Positions 1 to 9,166 of a stretch of DNA of 64,000 bases are shown here, in pieces. This DNA comes from Sinorhizobium arboris LMG 14919 (GTDB lineage: Bacteria > Pseudomonadota > Alphaproteobacteria > Rhizobiales > Rhizobiaceae), in NCBI RefSeq assembly GCF_000427465.1, contig NZ_ATYB01000008.1, positions 744,001 to 808,000 on the forward strand, written 5' to 3'. Position 1 is the first letter of the stretch. The number at the start of each line of letters is the position of its first letter. A program made the position numbers and the translations under genes. The notes under the pieces are model-generated. The model was not told the origin of the DNA. It ran no database searches and worked only from the letters and a program-made list of their open reading frames with translations.

Positions 1-268
1 TGCCGTTGGTGCTCGGCAGCCCGATCTTCGGATTGTCAAAGAAGCCGGGGCTGATCTTGATCGCAAAACCGTCGAGCCCCGGCACGTAGGCCGTCTTGAC
101 GTCCACCTCGCCGCGATGTTCCGGAATATCGAGCCTCAGAATTGGCGGCATCGCCACTGCCCTGGTGGCCAGGGCGTGAAACGCATCCTCGACGCAGGCA
201 ACCGCTTCGCGATCGAGCGGCACGATGGCGCGCAATTCCGCCTCGGTCAGAATCTTCATCCGTGTCAT
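1..268 (-). CDS. eutC: EutC, ornithine cyclodeaminase-like ectoine catabolism protein (partial, N-terminus only)
   Basis: The first 89 or so residues of an ornithine cyclodeaminase/mu-crystallin family protein run off the left edge of the window. The start ATG at 268-266 overlaps the eutB stop as ATGA, so the two are translationally coupled; a second ATG lies at 259. The protein begins MTRMKILTEAEL and contains the family's early conserved stretch around PPILRLDIPEH. In ectoine users EutC acts with EutA and EutB to turn 5-hydroxyectoine into ectoine (established for the family). The NAD-binding part lies outside the window, so completeness cannot be judged. Confidence 0.85.
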   Translation of the reverse strand, partial: MTRMKILTEAELRAIVPLDREAVACVEDAFHALATRAVAMPPILRLDIPEHRGEVDVKTAYVPGLDGFAIKISPGFFDNPKIGLPSTNG

Positions 269-1275
269 GCCTCCTCCTCGCGGAATGGGTCCGTTTCGCC
301 GTTCATCACGCGCAGGTGCAGATCCATGTCGACGTTGCGACCCGATAGGATGACCGCGATCGGGCCGTCGATCCCCTCGATCTTGCCGGCGAGAAGCGCC
401 GCGATGCCGACTGCGCCCGCCCCCTCGACGATCTCGCGCTCCTCGGCATAGGCATGGCGCATGCCGGCGGCGATTTCGGCTTCCGTCAGAAGGATGATGT
501 CGTCGAGGAGATCCCGGCACATGCGGAATGTGACGCGATTGTCGAGGCCGATTCCACCACCGAGCGAATCCGCAAGGCTCGGCTGTTCTTCGACGAGCAC
601 GGGTCCGCCGGCCGCAAGGCTCGCCTTCATCGCCGCGCCGCGCTCCATCGTCAGCCCGATCACGCGCGTCGCCGGTCTGCGCGCCTTGACGGCCGCCGCC
701 ACCCCGGCGGCCAGCCCGCCGCCCGAGACCGGCACGAGCACCATGGCAACGTCCGGCATCTGTGCGACGATCTCAAGTCCGAGCGTCCCCTGCCCGGCGA
801 CGATCGCCGGATGGTCGAAAGGCGGTACCGTCACAAGACCCCGTTCCGCGACAAGCCGGTCGACCTCCTCCTGCGCCTCGTCCTGGGACTTGCCGACGAT
901 CCGCACATTGGCGCCAAGACGTCTGATTTCGGAGACCTTGTTCACGGGCACAAGATGCGACATGCAGATGGTCGCGACCGAGCCCTCCGCCTTTGCCGCA
1001 TGGGCAAGTGCCCGGCCATGGTTGCCGGTCGAGGCGGCGATCACGCCGAGCGCCCGGTCGCCGGCAGAAAGCGAAAGCACCGCATTGGTGGCGCCGCGCA
1101 GCTTGAAGCTCCCCGTCGTCTGGTGGTGCTCGAGCTTCAGGCCGACCGGCACGCCGCAGAGTTCGCTCAACGAACCGGATGTTGCGAGCGGCGTGGTAAG
1201 TACACGGCCTGAAATACGCCGTGCCGCCACTTCGATATCGTCTATCGTCACAGGAAGAGAAGCACTCACGACCAT
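265..1275 (-). CDS. eutB: EutB, threonine dehydratase-like PLP enzyme of hydroxyectoine catabolism
   Basis: A 336-residue fold-type II PLP enzyme of the serine/threonine dehydratase family. The Schiff-base lysine is K58 in SFKLRGA and the phosphate-binding glycine loop is PVSGGGLAAG near residue 185. It sits fourth in the order ehuABCD-eutABC, overlapping eutA by 10 nt and eutC by 4 nt, which marks one polycistronic message. Family knowledge places EutB with EutA and EutC in conversion of 5-hydroxyectoine to ectoine. Without this context it would be read as a threonine dehydratase; the operon position decides the name. Confidence 0.92.
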   Translation of the reverse strand: MVVSASLPVTIDDIEVAARRISGRVLTTPLATSGSLSELCGVPVGLKLEHHQTTGSFKLRGATNAVLSLSAGDRALGVIAASTGNHGRALAHAAKAEGSVATICMSHLVPVNKVSEIRRLGANVRIVGKSQDEAQEEVDRLVAERGLVTVPPFDHPAIVAGQGTLGLEIVAQMPDVAMVLVPVSGGGLAAGVAAAVKARRPATRVIGLTMERGAAMKASLAAGGPVLVEEQPSLADSLGGGIGLDNRVTFRMCRDLLDDIILLTEAEIAAGMRHAYAEEREIVEGAGAVGIAALLAGKIEGIDGPIAVILSGRNVDMDLHLRVMNGETDPFREEEA

Positions 1276-2051
1276 TCTCCCCTAAGCGGCAGTGCCATCA
1301 ACTGGCCAAGCTCCGGCCGCACCGACCGATCGCCGCAAAGACGAAGGCAGGCCCAGGCGGTGGCGTAATTGCTGCTGACGACCGGCTTGCCGATCGCCTG
1401 TTCAATTTGAGCGACGACGCCGGCGGCGCGAACGGCTGTGCAGGAAACAAAGAGCGCATCCGATTCCGGTGCCGCCGCTTCCTTTGCGAAGGCCACGATC
1501 TCCTCCGGGCGGATCCGCGCCATTTCGCGATCGTCGGTGAGGCCCAGGCAGGTGAACCTGTCGATCGCGAAGCCGAGATCGGCGAAATAGTCGGCCATGG
1601 GCCGGCTGGTCTCGATCGTGTAAGGGGTGAGAACCGAAATCCTGGTTGCGTCCAGTGCACGCAAGCCTTGGACCGACGCGGCCGTCGGCGTGACCACGGC
1701 CGCCTCCGGCTTTGCGGCCTTGATCGCCGCAGCAACCTCCTTGTCGCCGATGACCACGGAGGCCGAGGTGCAGGAATACATGACGACGTCGAGCGTTTCG
1801 TCCGGCAGGATCAGGGCTGCCGCCGCGGTGAGCGACGGCTGCATCGCCCGCAGATTTTCCGGCGTCACCGGATTGGCGTAGGGAATACGCGTGACATAGA
1901 CGCCGATCCGGTCCGACGCGACCATGCGCTGGAAATCGACTTCCGTCGTATGGTCCGTGGCGAGGATGACGAGGCCGATCCGCTTGTCGAGCGGCCGTTC
2001 GTCGCGGCGCGGGCTCCGCGCCGCCAGCGAGAGCGTGACCGGGGCTCTCAT
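1266..2051 (-). CDS. eutA: EutA, Asp/Glu racemase/maleate isomerase-family protein of hydroxyectoine catabolism
   Basis: A 261-residue cytosolic protein of the Asp/Glu/hydantoin racemase superfamily. The two catalytic-type cysteines are visible as C94 (SCTSAS) and C204 (SCTAVR). Its ATG overlaps the ehuD stop as ATGA, so transport and breakdown genes are translationally coupled. EutA works with EutB and EutC on 5-hydroxyectoine in characterised systems. The sequence alone would also fit arylmalonate decarboxylase or maleate isomerase; the neighbours settle the assignment. Confidence 0.9.
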   Translation of the reverse strand: MRAPVTLSLAARSPRRDERPLDKRIGLVILATDHTTEVDFQRMVASDRIGVYVTRIPYANPVTPENLRAMQPSLTAAAALILPDETLDVVMYSCTSASVVIGDKEVAAAIKAAKPEAAVVTPTAASVQGLRALDATRISVLTPYTIETSRPMADYFADLGFAIDRFTCLGLTDDREMARIRPEEIVAFAKEAAAPESDALFVSCTAVRAAGVVAQIEQAIGKPVVSSNYATAWACLRLCGDRSVRPELGQLMALPLRGEWS

Positions 2052-2713
2052 CAGCGCTGCTCCGCCCGGGCATAGCGCTCTTCCAGCCAGCGCAGGAAGA
2101 AGACGGAGATCAGGCTCATGATCAGGAAGAACACGCCGACCAGCGTCATCGGTTCAATATAGCGGTAATTGCTGTTGGCGATGCTCTTCGCCTGGTTCAT
2201 CAGTTCAAGCACGGTGATTGCCGACAGCAGCGGCGTTTCCTTGAACATCGCGATCAGGTAGTTGGCGAGCGCGGGTATCATCGGCGGAATCGCCTGCGGC
2301 AGGATGACGTGCATCCAGGTCTGGCGGGCGGTGAGGTTCGTCGCCTTGGCCGCCTCCCACTGACCGCGGGGCACGTTCTCGATGCCGGCACGATAGACCT
2401 CGGCGGCATAGGTGCCGTAATGGATGCCGAGGCCAATGACGCCGGCGACCAGGGCAGGCAGACGGATTCCGATGTCCGGAAGCACATAAAAGATGAAGTA
2501 GAGCTGGACGAGCAGCGGCGTGCCGCGGATGAACTCGACGGCAAAGCTCGTGGCGCGCGCGATCGGGGGCGGCGCGGTCATGCGCAGGATGGCGAAGAGG
2601 AGGCCGATCACCGCGGCGACGACCGCACCGAGCGCCGTCGCGAGGATCGTGATCTTCAACCCCTCGATGAGGGTCGGCATGATCTGGCGGACGAATTCCC
2701 AATCCCATTCCAT
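2051..2713 (-). CDS. ehuD: EhuD, ectoine ABC transporter permease
   Basis: Polar-amino-acid-type (HisM/GlnP) inner-membrane permease of 220 residues when started at the ATG at 2713, three bases after the ehuC stop. An upstream in-frame ATG at 2764 would overlap ehuC by about 49 nt and is less likely. Several hydrophobic segments and the EAA-type loop that contacts the ATPase (EVYRAGIENVPRGQWEAAKA) are visible. It pairs with EhuC to form the channel for ectoine and hydroxyectoine delivered by EhuB and powered by EhuA. Confidence 0.92.
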   Translation of the reverse strand: MEWDWEFVRQIMPTLIEGLKITILATALGAVVAAVIGLLFAILRMTAPPPIARATSFAVEFIRGTPLLVQLYFIFYVLPDIGIRLPALVAGVIGLGIHYGTYAAEVYRAGIENVPRGQWEAAKATNLTARQTWMHVILPQAIPPMIPALANYLIAMFKETPLLSAITVLELMNQAKSIANSNYRYIEPMTLVGVFFLIMSLISVFFLRWLEERYARAEQR

Positions 2714-2715
2714 GG

Positions 2716-3375
2716 TCAGACCCTCACACCGTCCAGGCCGCGCGTAACGCGCCTCTCGAGCCACCGCATGCCGAGCGAGATCAGCCAGGCCATGACGAAA
2801 TAAAGCAGCAGGATGGTCGCGAAGGGGATCAGGGTGCTGCCGGTCTGGGCGCGGACCACCTGGGCCTGAAACGTCATATCGCTAAGCGAGATCAGCGAGA
2901 CGACCGCCGTCCCCTTCAAGAGCTCGATGGCGTTGTTGCCGAAAGTCGGCAGCATCAGAGGCAGCGCCTGGGGCAGTACGATGTGGCGCATCGCCTGGAA
3001 GCGCGTGAGATTGAGCGCGATGCAGGCCTCGCGCTGCTCGCGGCCGATCGCCTTCACCGCACCCCGTACGACCTCCGCTCCGTAGGCGCCCACATTGAGG
3101 CCGAGCGCGAGAACGCCTGCCTGCAGCGGCGTCAGCGTGATACCGGCGAAAGGCAAAACGAAATAGGCCCAGAAGAGCTGCACGAAAATCGAAGTGCCGC
3201 GGAAAAACTCGATATAGGTCGTGGCAAGGGCCCGCACGGCCATGAACCGGCTGACTCGCCCGAGCCCGGCCGCAAAGGCGACCACGACGGCAAGCGCCGA
3301 GCCCATCAGGGTCAGCTGCACGGTCACCCAGGCGCCCTGGAGGATCAATCCGATATAGCCGGACCAGTCGATCAT
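2716..3375 (-). CDS. ehuC: EhuC, ectoine ABC transporter permease
   Basis: A 219-residue inner-membrane permease of the polar amino acid ABC family. The EAA-type loop is visible at AEVVRGAVKAIGREQREACI. Located between ehuB and ehuD on the minus strand, it is separated from ehuB by a 102-nt spacer that carries an inverted repeat and is tightly linked to ehuD. It forms the heterodimeric channel with EhuD. Confidence 0.92.
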   Translation of the reverse strand: MIDWSGYIGLILQGAWVTVQLTLMGSALAVVVAFAAGLGRVSRFMAVRALATTYIEFFRGTSIFVQLFWAYFVLPFAGITLTPLQAGVLALGLNVGAYGAEVVRGAVKAIGREQREACIALNLTRFQAMRHIVLPQALPLMLPTFGNNAIELLKGTAVVSLISLSDMTFQAQVVRAQTGSTLIPFATILLLYFVMAWLISLGMRWLERRVTRGLDGVRV

Positions 3376-3422
3376 CGTTTCGTTGTTCCAGTCAGAGTTT
3401 CGGCTTGGTTGCCGCCGCCCAC

Positions 3423-3458
3423 GCCGCCTTCCTCCGCATGGTGCGAACGGAAGGCGGC
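3423..3458 (-). repeat. Inverted repeat in the ehuB-ehuC spacer
   Basis: A 10-bp perfect inverted repeat, GCCGCCTTCC at 3423-3432 and GGAAGGCGGC at 3449-3458, with a 16-nt loop. It lies just downstream of the binding-protein gene and upstream of the permeases. In other ABC operons such hairpins keep binding-protein mRNA levels higher than permease levels. No T-run follows, so it is not a plain terminator. Confidence 0.6.
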
Positions 3459-3477
3459 GGGAAGCCCCAGCCAGGGC

Positions 3478-4338
3478 TTATTTCGCGGCGCAGAGCTTTT
3501 CGCGGGTGGTCGACATCGCGGCCTTGGCCGAGAAGCCGTAGGGCTCGATGATCTTTGCGAATTCACCCGACTCCTTCAGCTTGGCGAGCTCGACATCGAA
3601 GGCGTCCCGGAGCGCCTCGTCGCCTTTCCTGAAGGCGGCCCCATCGCAATAGACCGGCGCACCCTCGACGGGCGCAACGACCTCGATGTTCGGGTCATTT
3701 GCCTTGGAGACGAGATCGTTGATCGAAAGGACCGGAAGCGAGTAGACGTCGATGCGGCCGTCCTGCAGCATTTTCAGCCCGCTCTGGCCGTCCGGCACCA
3801 CGATGACACGGTCGCGCGGCACGCCGGCTTCGAGTGCCAGCTTCTCCTCGGTACCGCCGCCCGGCGCACCGATCTTGGCATCCGGATTGTCGGCGATGTC
3901 CTTGTAGCTTTTGAGACCGAGCGGGTTGCCTTTCTTCAGCGCGAAGGCCTCCGCATCGCAGAGGATCGGCTGAGAATAGGCGACAGCGGCGCAGCGCTCC
4001 GGCTTCATAAAGAGTCCGGCGGTGATCGCGTCGTGTCGGCCGGCCTGAAGGCCCGGGATCATCGCGCCATACTCGGAAATGGAAGCGACCACATCCGCAA
4101 CGCCGAGCCGCTTGAAGATCTCGCGGGCGACATCCGGTGCTGCACCGGAAACCTTGCCGTCGGCTCCGACGGCGGTAAAGGGCGGTTCGTTGGCGATGGC
4201 GATGCGCGCAAACCCCTGTTCCCTCAGCTCTTCGAGCTTGTTCTCATCCGCCGCGGCTGGCGTCGCCACAGCAATTGCCATCAATGCCGTGGCGCCTGCC
4301 GCCATTGCCACCCAATCTCTCAGTTTCATCGTTCCCAA
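3478..4338 (-). CDS. ehuB: EhuB, ectoine/5-hydroxyectoine periplasmic binding protein
   Basis: A 286-residue periplasmic solute-binding protein of the polar amino acid type with an N-terminal signal peptide that likely ends after ATPAAA. The mature part starts near DENKLEELREQGF. From memory it is nearly identical to S. meliloti EhuB, whose ectoine complex structure is known. The start at 4338 (MGTMKL) and the ATG nine bases downstream are both possible. It delivers ectoine or hydroxyectoine to EhuCD. Confidence 0.95.
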   Translation of the reverse strand: MGTMKLRDWVAMAAGATALMAIAVATPAAADENKLEELREQGFARIAIANEPPFTAVGADGKVSGAAPDVAREIFKRLGVADVVASISEYGAMIPGLQAGRHDAITAGLFMKPERCAAVAYSQPILCDAEAFALKKGNPLGLKSYKDIADNPDAKIGAPGGGTEEKLALEAGVPRDRVIVVPDGQSGLKMLQDGRIDVYSLPVLSINDLVSKANDPNIEVVAPVEGAPVYCDGAAFRKGDEALRDAFDVELAKLKESGEFAKIIEPYGFSAKAAMSTTREKLCAAK

Positions 4339-4387
4339 CTCCTCTGTTCTCTCGATGTTTTCCTTGAGGCAATGTCGGCCGTAAGGC

Positions 4388-5173
4388 TTAGACGCGGTGC
4401 CCTGCCGCTATGATCTTGCGCAGGAACGTCTGTGTGCGCTCCTGCTTTGGATGCCGGAAAATGTCTTCAGGCTTTCCCTCCTCCACGATCTTGCCGCGGT
4501 CGAAGAAAAGCACCCGGTCCGCGAAATCATGGGCAAAACCCATTTCGTGGGTTACGAGCAGCATCGTCATGTCCGTCTCGGCCGCGAGCTTGCGCATGAC
4601 GCTCAGGACCTCCTCGACGAGCTCGGGATCGAGCGCGGAGGTCACCTCGTCGAAAAGCATGATCTTGGGAGAGAGTGCCAGCGCCCGGGCAATCGCGACA
4701 CGCTGCTTCTGCCCGCCCGAAAGCTGTGCCGGCATGCTCCTGGCCTTGTCGGCCATGCCGACCATGTCGAGCAATTCCATCGCGCGCTTTTCCGCAGCGG
4801 CACGCACCACGCCCTTGGTCAGCATCGGCGCCAGCGTCACGTTGTCGAGAACGCATTTGTGAGGAAACAGGTTGAAGTGCTGGAAGACCATGCCGATCTT
4901 CTCGCGCATCTTGTGAAGATGCCGCTCGTCGGCCGCTACGAGGCTGCCCGCCTTCTTCATGTGATAGAGCTGCTCGCCATCGACCTGGATGAAGCCCTCG
5001 CTGATCGTCTCCAGCGTCATAAGAATGCGCAGAATGGTCGTCTTGCCCGAACCGGATGGCCCGATCAGAGCCAGCTTCTCGCCCGGCATCACCTCCATCG
5101 ACAGACCGTCGAGCACGGTCAGCGGACCGTATCGCTTGACTATGTTGTCGATGCGAATGATCGGCTGGGACAT
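4388..5173 (-). CDS. ehuA: EhuA, ectoine ABC transporter ATPase
   Basis: A 261-residue ABC ATPase. Walker A is GPSGSGKTT at residues 38-46, the signature is [15 protein letters not shown], and Walker B is [13 protein letters not shown]. It is the first gene of the minus-strand operon ehuABCD-eutABC, 49 nt upstream of ehuB. Its promoter must lie in 5174-5349, where two copies of an ATCATG(T/A)CAAT motif occur. It drives uptake through EhuC and EhuD. Confidence 0.94.
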   Translation of the reverse strand: MSQPIIRIDNIVKRYGPLTVLDGLSMEVMPGEKLALIGPSGSGKTTILRILMTLETISEGFIQVDGEQLYHMKKAGSLVAADERHLHKMREKIGMVFQHFNLFPHKCVLDNVTLAPMLTKGVVRAAAEKRAMELLDMVGMADKARSMPAQLSGGQKQRVAIARALALSPKIMLFDEVTSALDPELVEEVLSVMRKLAAETDMTMLLVTHEMGFAHDFADRVLFFDRGKIVEEGKPEDIFRHPKQERTQTFLRKIIAAGHRV

Positions 5174-5280
5174 TCACGCCTCTCCCTTTAGAGACCCCTG
5201 AAGCGCAATGGCGCCGCTCCGAAACCGCTGCGCGCTGCCGGGCGCCATGCGCTAATGTCCTAACGATGATCCGGTTCCGA

Positions 5281-5315
5281 AATCATGTCAATGTGAATAA
5301 TAATATCATGACAAT
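5281..5315. promoter_or_regulatory. Candidate EnuR operator region upstream of ehuA
   Basis: Two near-identical 11-bp direct repeats, ATCATGTCAAT at 5282-5292 and ATCATGACAAT at 5305-5315, are spaced 23 bp start to start, about two helical turns. A third copy of the core lies over the enuR start codon. The region is AT-rich against a GC-rich background. A TTGACA-like -35 hexamer on the minus strand (5291-5286) overlaps the first copy. Binding of EnuR here is my inference. Confidence 0.45.
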
Positions 5316-5349
5316 TATTCGGAAAATGCGCGAAAGCTGGGCATTCGCC

Positions 5350-6735
5350 TCAAATGACGAGCAGCAAGGCCTCCGGCTCGCCGAGCGCCAGGGAGGCGAC
5401 GATGCCAAGCCCGGACTTCAGTTCCTGCTCCGTAGTCGAGCCGAGCGATATCCTGACGGCCGGACGCCAGCCGCTGTCGGCTGTCCGGAAGGACGCACCG
5501 GGCGCGATCGCCACCCCGCGCAAGCGCGCCTGCGAAACGAAGGCGTCCTCCTGATGCCCCTCGGGCAGCGGCAGCCAGACATGCAGGCTCTGCGGGTGGT
5601 TTTGGTGGGCAAGGCTCGACAGCATCTCCTTGGCGATCGCATGGCGAGCGGCCAATGCCCGGCGTTGCCAGTTCACCAGCTCGAGCGCCGTGCCGTCGCT
5701 CACCCACTGTGTCGCGATCTCCGCGATCGCGGGGGTCGCCATCCAGTTCGAAACCAGATGCCGGTTGGCGACTGCGGCCACGTAACGGTCAGGCGCCACA
5801 AGATAGCCTATCCGCAGGCCCGGCACGGTGATTTTCGTGAAACTCGTCACATAAAGCGTGCGTTCCGGCGCCAGCGCGGCGACCGGAGGCAACCGCTCTT
5901 CTACCAGGGGTCCGAGAATGTCGTTCTCGATGATGGCGATGTCATGCCGGCGTGCCACCTCCGCCAGCGCCGCCCGACGCTCGGCACTCATCAGGGTCGC
6001 GGTCGGGTTGATCACCGAGGGCTGCAGGAAGACCGCGCGGATCACGCCTTTGCGGCAGGCTTCGTCCAGCGCATCCGGGATCATGCCGTCGCCGTCGATC
6101 GCGATGCCCTGAAGATGGATGCCGAGATAGGTCGAAAGGGGCACGAGCGTATGATGGCTGATGGCCTCCGTCGCGACCGTCGAACCGGGCGGCGCGACGC
6201 TCATCAGCGCCACGGTCATGGCCGAGGTGGCGCCATTCGTCAGGTTGACGTTGAGCGGCGAAACATCGAGGCCGCAGCGCAAGAGCCATTCGGCAGCGAC
6301 GTTGCGGTGGCGTGGGAAAACCATGTTCGGCCGGAACGAGAGGGCCGAACTGGGCGGCAGATTCTCGGCGAGCCAGGCGAAGCCCTGCCGCATCTTTTCC
6401 AGATGGTACTGCTCGCAAACGGGCTTCAGGATCGAAAGATCGATCAGTTCGCCCAGGCGTTCCGGCAGATAGGGCGGCTCCGGTTCGCGCTGACGCGTCT
6501 GTACGAAACTTCCGCGTCCGACCTCGCCGGAAATCAACCCGCGCCGGATAAGCTCGTCATAGGCGCGACTCACCGTCTGCACCGACAACTTCAGGTCGTC
6601 GGCGAGCTTGCGGTGCGTCGGCAACCGCGTGCCGTTCTGGAGCCTGCCCTCCTGTATCGCGCGGGCGAACTGGTCCGCCAGCGAGAGATAGGCGGGGCGG
6701 CGCAGAAGTGTCGTGTCGGGCGTCCAATTTGTCAT
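5350..6735 (-). CDS. enuR: EnuR, MocR/GntR-family ectoine-responsive regulator
   Basis: A 461-residue MocR-type regulator: N-terminal winged helix-turn-helix (about residues 10-80) fused to an aminotransferase-like PLP domain. The PLP lysine is K301 in TSFTKITVPGLRIG; as I recall, Ruegeria EnuR uses K302. I chose the ATG at 6735 (MTNWTPD) because the 17 residues added by the upstream start are hydrophobic and not family-like. It lies 176 nt upstream of ehuA on the same strand. EnuR represses ectoine catabolic genes until alpha-acetyl-diaminobutyrate type intermediates bind (established for homologues). Confidence 0.92.
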   Translation of the reverse strand: MTNWTPDTTLLRRPAYLSLADQFARAIQEGRLQNGTRLPTHRKLADDLKLSVQTVSRAYDELIRRGLISGEVGRGSFVQTRQREPEPPYLPERLGELIDLSILKPVCEQYHLEKMRQGFAWLAENLPPSSALSFRPNMVFPRHRNVAAEWLLRCGLDVSPLNVNLTNGATSAMTVALMSVAPPGSTVATEAISHHTLVPLSTYLGIHLQGIAIDGDGMIPDALDEACRKGVIRAVFLQPSVINPTATLMSAERRAALAEVARRHDIAIIENDILGPLVEERLPPVAALAPERTLYVTSFTKITVPGLRIGYLVAPDRYVAAVANRHLVSNWMATPAIAEIATQWVSDGTALELVNWQRRALAARHAIAKEMLSSLAHQNHPQSLHVWLPLPEGHQEDAFVSQARLRGVAIAPGASFRTADSGWRPAVRISLGSTTEQELKSGLGIVASLALGEPEALLLVI

Positions 6736-6739
6736 GATT
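6730..6739 (-). promoter_or_regulatory. Third copy of the AATCATGACA motif, over the enuR start codon
   Basis: The complement of TGTCATGATT reads AATCATGACA and matches the repeats upstream of ehuA. It overlaps the enuR ATG (6735-6733). If it is an EnuR operator it would give autoregulation, possibly of both enuR and the divergent asnC gene. Confidence 0.35.
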
Positions 6740-6839
6740 TTAACAGTGATCAAAATCAGCTCAATTGACAATGCAAAAGTGAGCACCCAATGTCTTTTCC
6801 CGGCTTCGGCATGACCAGTACCTGCGGAAGGACCCTTTT

Positions 6840-7334
6840 ATGAAGCTCGATGCGATCGATCTGCGCATCCTCGAAGCGATCCAGGCCGACGGGCGGATCA
6901 CCAAGCTGGCACTCGCAGAGAAGGCCGGCCTGTCTCCGACGCCATGCTGGATGCGGCTCAGAAAGCTGGAAAGAGCCGGCATCGTCACCGGCTACCATGC
7001 CCGCGTGGCGCTGCGCCGCGTGGCGCCGGTCGCCAGCGTCATGATGGAGGTCACTCTCGGCAATCACCGTCAGGCCGATTTCGACCGCTTCGAGCGCGCC
7101 ATCGCCGCGATCCCCGAGGTCGTCGCCTGCTGGTCAGTCGGCGGCGGGGTCGACTATATCCTCAAGGTCATGACCGCCGACATCGATGCATACCAGCGGC
7201 TGGTGGACGGCATGCTAGAGCGCGAGCTCGGCATCGACCGCTATTTCACCTACATCGTCACCAAAACGGTCAAGGAGGAGACGGTGCTGCCGTTCGGTTC
7301 GCTCTTGCCGCAGGCGTCGGCGGGGCAGGAATAG
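6840..7334 (+). CDS. AsnC/Lrp-family regulator of the ectoine cluster
   Basis: A 164-residue Lrp/AsnC regulator with an N-terminal HTH (residues about 5-60, ITKLALAEKAGLSPTPCWMRLRKLE) and a C-terminal RAM/ligand-binding domain (GGGVDYILKVM). It is divergent from enuR across a 104-nt spacer. AsnC-type genes (asnC/doeX) accompany ectoine catabolic clusters in many proteobacteria, where they act as feed-forward activators. The ligand here is inferred from context. Confidence 0.85.
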   Translation: MKLDAIDLRILEAIQADGRITKLALAEKAGLSPTPCWMRLRKLERAGIVTGYHARVALRRVAPVASVMMEVTLGNHRQADFDRFERAIAAIPEVVACWSVGGGVDYILKVMTADIDAYQRLVDGMLERELGIDRYFTYIVTKTVKEETVLPFGSLLPQASAGQE

Positions 7335-7468
7335 GCGGCAGTGGGTTTCTGCACCGCCGGACTCTGCAGCCGCACGCCTCTCGAGCCTGGTCGAAATTAA
7401 GTTTTGTTCAGCGGTACGCGTACTGGCGCTCGGCGGAATGGAAGTGAGAATCCGACAACGGCCAGGGA

Positions 7469-9166
7469 TCAGCTTGGCTGAGTCTCCAACTTCGGAACGG
7501 CATCGAGCAGCATCTGTGTGTAGGAATGTAGGGGCGTGGTGAAGACTTGTGCCGCAGGTCCCTGTTCCACGATCTCACCGTAGCGCATCACCACGACGCG
7601 GTCGCACAGATGATGCACGACCGACAGGTCATGGCTGATGAATAGCAGCGTGATGTTGAGATTGCGGCGCAGTTCCATCAACAGATTGATGACCTGCGCC
7701 TGTATCGATACATCGAGAGAGGCGACGGGCTCATCGCAGATGATGACCTCAGGCTGCATGGCCAACGCCCGAGCTATGGCGATGCGCTGGCGCTGGCCGC
7801 CCGAGAACTGGTGGGGATAGCGGTCCGCCAGCGCCGGGTCGAACGCGACGGCGCGAAGCCATCTGTTGACGTAATCGCGCGCATTGGCGCGCGTGCAGAA
7901 GCCGTGTGCGACAGGCCCTTCGGCGACTGATTGGAAGATGGTGCGGCGCGGATCAAGCGAGGCGAAAGGATCCTGAAAGATCATCTGCACATGGGTGCCG
8001 AGTTTGCCCGTCGCCGATCGCACCGGCTTGCCGCCGACGCTGACCGTGCCGGAGGTCGGCGGATAAATGCCGCACAACATGCGCCCGAGCGTGGATTTGC
8101 CGGACCCGGATTCGCCGACGAGACCGAGGATTTCACCACGGGCGATGGTGAGATCGGCCGATATCACCGCATGAACGGGGCTAGGCTCCCGCAACAGGCC
8201 CCACCGTATGCCGAGACCCCGCAGAAAACCGATGCGCGGGGCGAAGATCTTGTCGATTGCCTCCGCCTTCACGAAGGCGGCGTCGGGTGCAGCACCGATT
8301 GCAGCGCCGCCGAGCCCACTCAAATCCATTGGGCCCGCTGCTTCGGTAGCGGCAGATGCCAACGGCTCGCCTGGCCTCGAATGTGCCGGCAGCGCGTCTA
8401 GCAGGCCTCGCGTGTAGGGGTGCTGCGGACTGTGCAGGACCTGCCGTGCCGGCCCTGCCTCGACGATCTTGCCGCGCCGCATCACCGCGATGGTGTCGGC
8501 GATCGAGGAGACTGTAGCAAGATCGTGGCTCACCCAGATCAGGGAGGTTCCCATCTCGGCCACCAGCGCCTTCACCATGCGTAATATCTCGGCCTGAACG
8601 GAAACGTCGAGCGCGGTAGTCGGCTCGTCGGCGATCACGAGCTGCGGCCTATGAAGGAGCGCGATGGCGATGGCCACACGCTGGCGCATGCCGCCGGAAA
8701 ACTCGTGCGGAAACTGGTCCACCTTGGCTTCGGGGTCGACGATCTTGACCTTGTCCAGAGCCTCGACCGCGCGACTGCGTATTTCGGCGTCCGACACCTG
8801 CTCATGCGCTCGGATCGCCATCCCGATCTGATCGATGATCCTGACCACCGGGTTCAGCGTCATCATAGGGTCCTGGAACACCATCGAGATGTCCTTGCCC
8901 CGTACCTTGCGCAGTTCCTTCTCATCGAGCCCGACGAGTTCGCGCCCGTTCAAACGGATGGAACTGCCCGGTTGAATGCAGCCGGTCTCCTCCAGCAGGC
9001 CGATCACCGAGAAGCCCGTAACGGATTTGCCCGAGCCGGATTCGCCGACCAGCCCCATGACCTCGCCACGCTTCAGCGTGAAGGAGATGTCATCCACCGA
9101 TTTTACGGTGCCCTGGTCGGTCTCGAAGTAGGTCCGCAGGTTACAGACATTCAGAAGATGCCTCAT
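7469..9166 (-). CDS. Fused double ATPase of a peptide-type ABC importer (DppD-DppF-like)
   Basis: A 565-residue protein with two complete ABC ATPase domains in tandem. Walker A motifs are GESGSGKS at 41-48 and at 351-358, and each half has its own ABC signature ([14 protein letters not shown], then [14 protein letters not shown]). Each half also ends with the oligopeptide-family tail around HPYT/HSYT. The ATG at 9166 overlaps the stop of the upstream permease as ATGA; longer in-frame starts are out of character. Fused ATPases are typical of GsiA/DdpD-F-like importers. It should power the permeases encoded at 9163-11035. Confidence 0.93.
   Translation of the reverse strand: MRHLLNVCNLRTYFETDQGTVKSVDDISFTLKRGEVMGLVGESGSGKSVTGFSVIGLLEETGCIQPGSSIRLNGRELVGLDEKELRKVRGKDISMVFQDPMMTLNPVVRIIDQIGMAIRAHEQVSDAEIRSRAVEALDKVKIVDPEAKVDQFPHEFSGGMRQRVAIAIALLHRPQLVIADEPTTALDVSVQAEILRMVKALVAEMGTSLIWVSHDLATVSSIADTIAVMRRGKIVEAGPARQVLHSPQHPYTRGLLDALPAHSRPGEPLASAATEAAGPMDLSGLGGAAIGAAPDAAFVKAEAIDKIFAPRIGFLRGLGIRWGLLREPSPVHAVISADLTIARGEILGLVGESGSGKSTLGRMLCGIYPPTSGTVSVGGKPVRSATGKLGTHVQMIFQDPFASLDPRRTIFQSVAEGPVAHGFCTRANARDYVNRWLRAVAFDPALADRYPHQFSGGQRQRIAIARALAMQPEVIICDEPVASLDVSIQAQVINLLMELRRNLNITLLFISHDLSVVHHLCDRVVVMRYGEIVEQGPAAQVFTTPLHSYTQMLLDAVPKLETQPS

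Noticed and set aside
5266..6768. Plus-strand ORF of 500 codons opposite enuR
   Set aside because: Antisense shadow of enuR with no motifs; enuR itself has a full MocR domain set.
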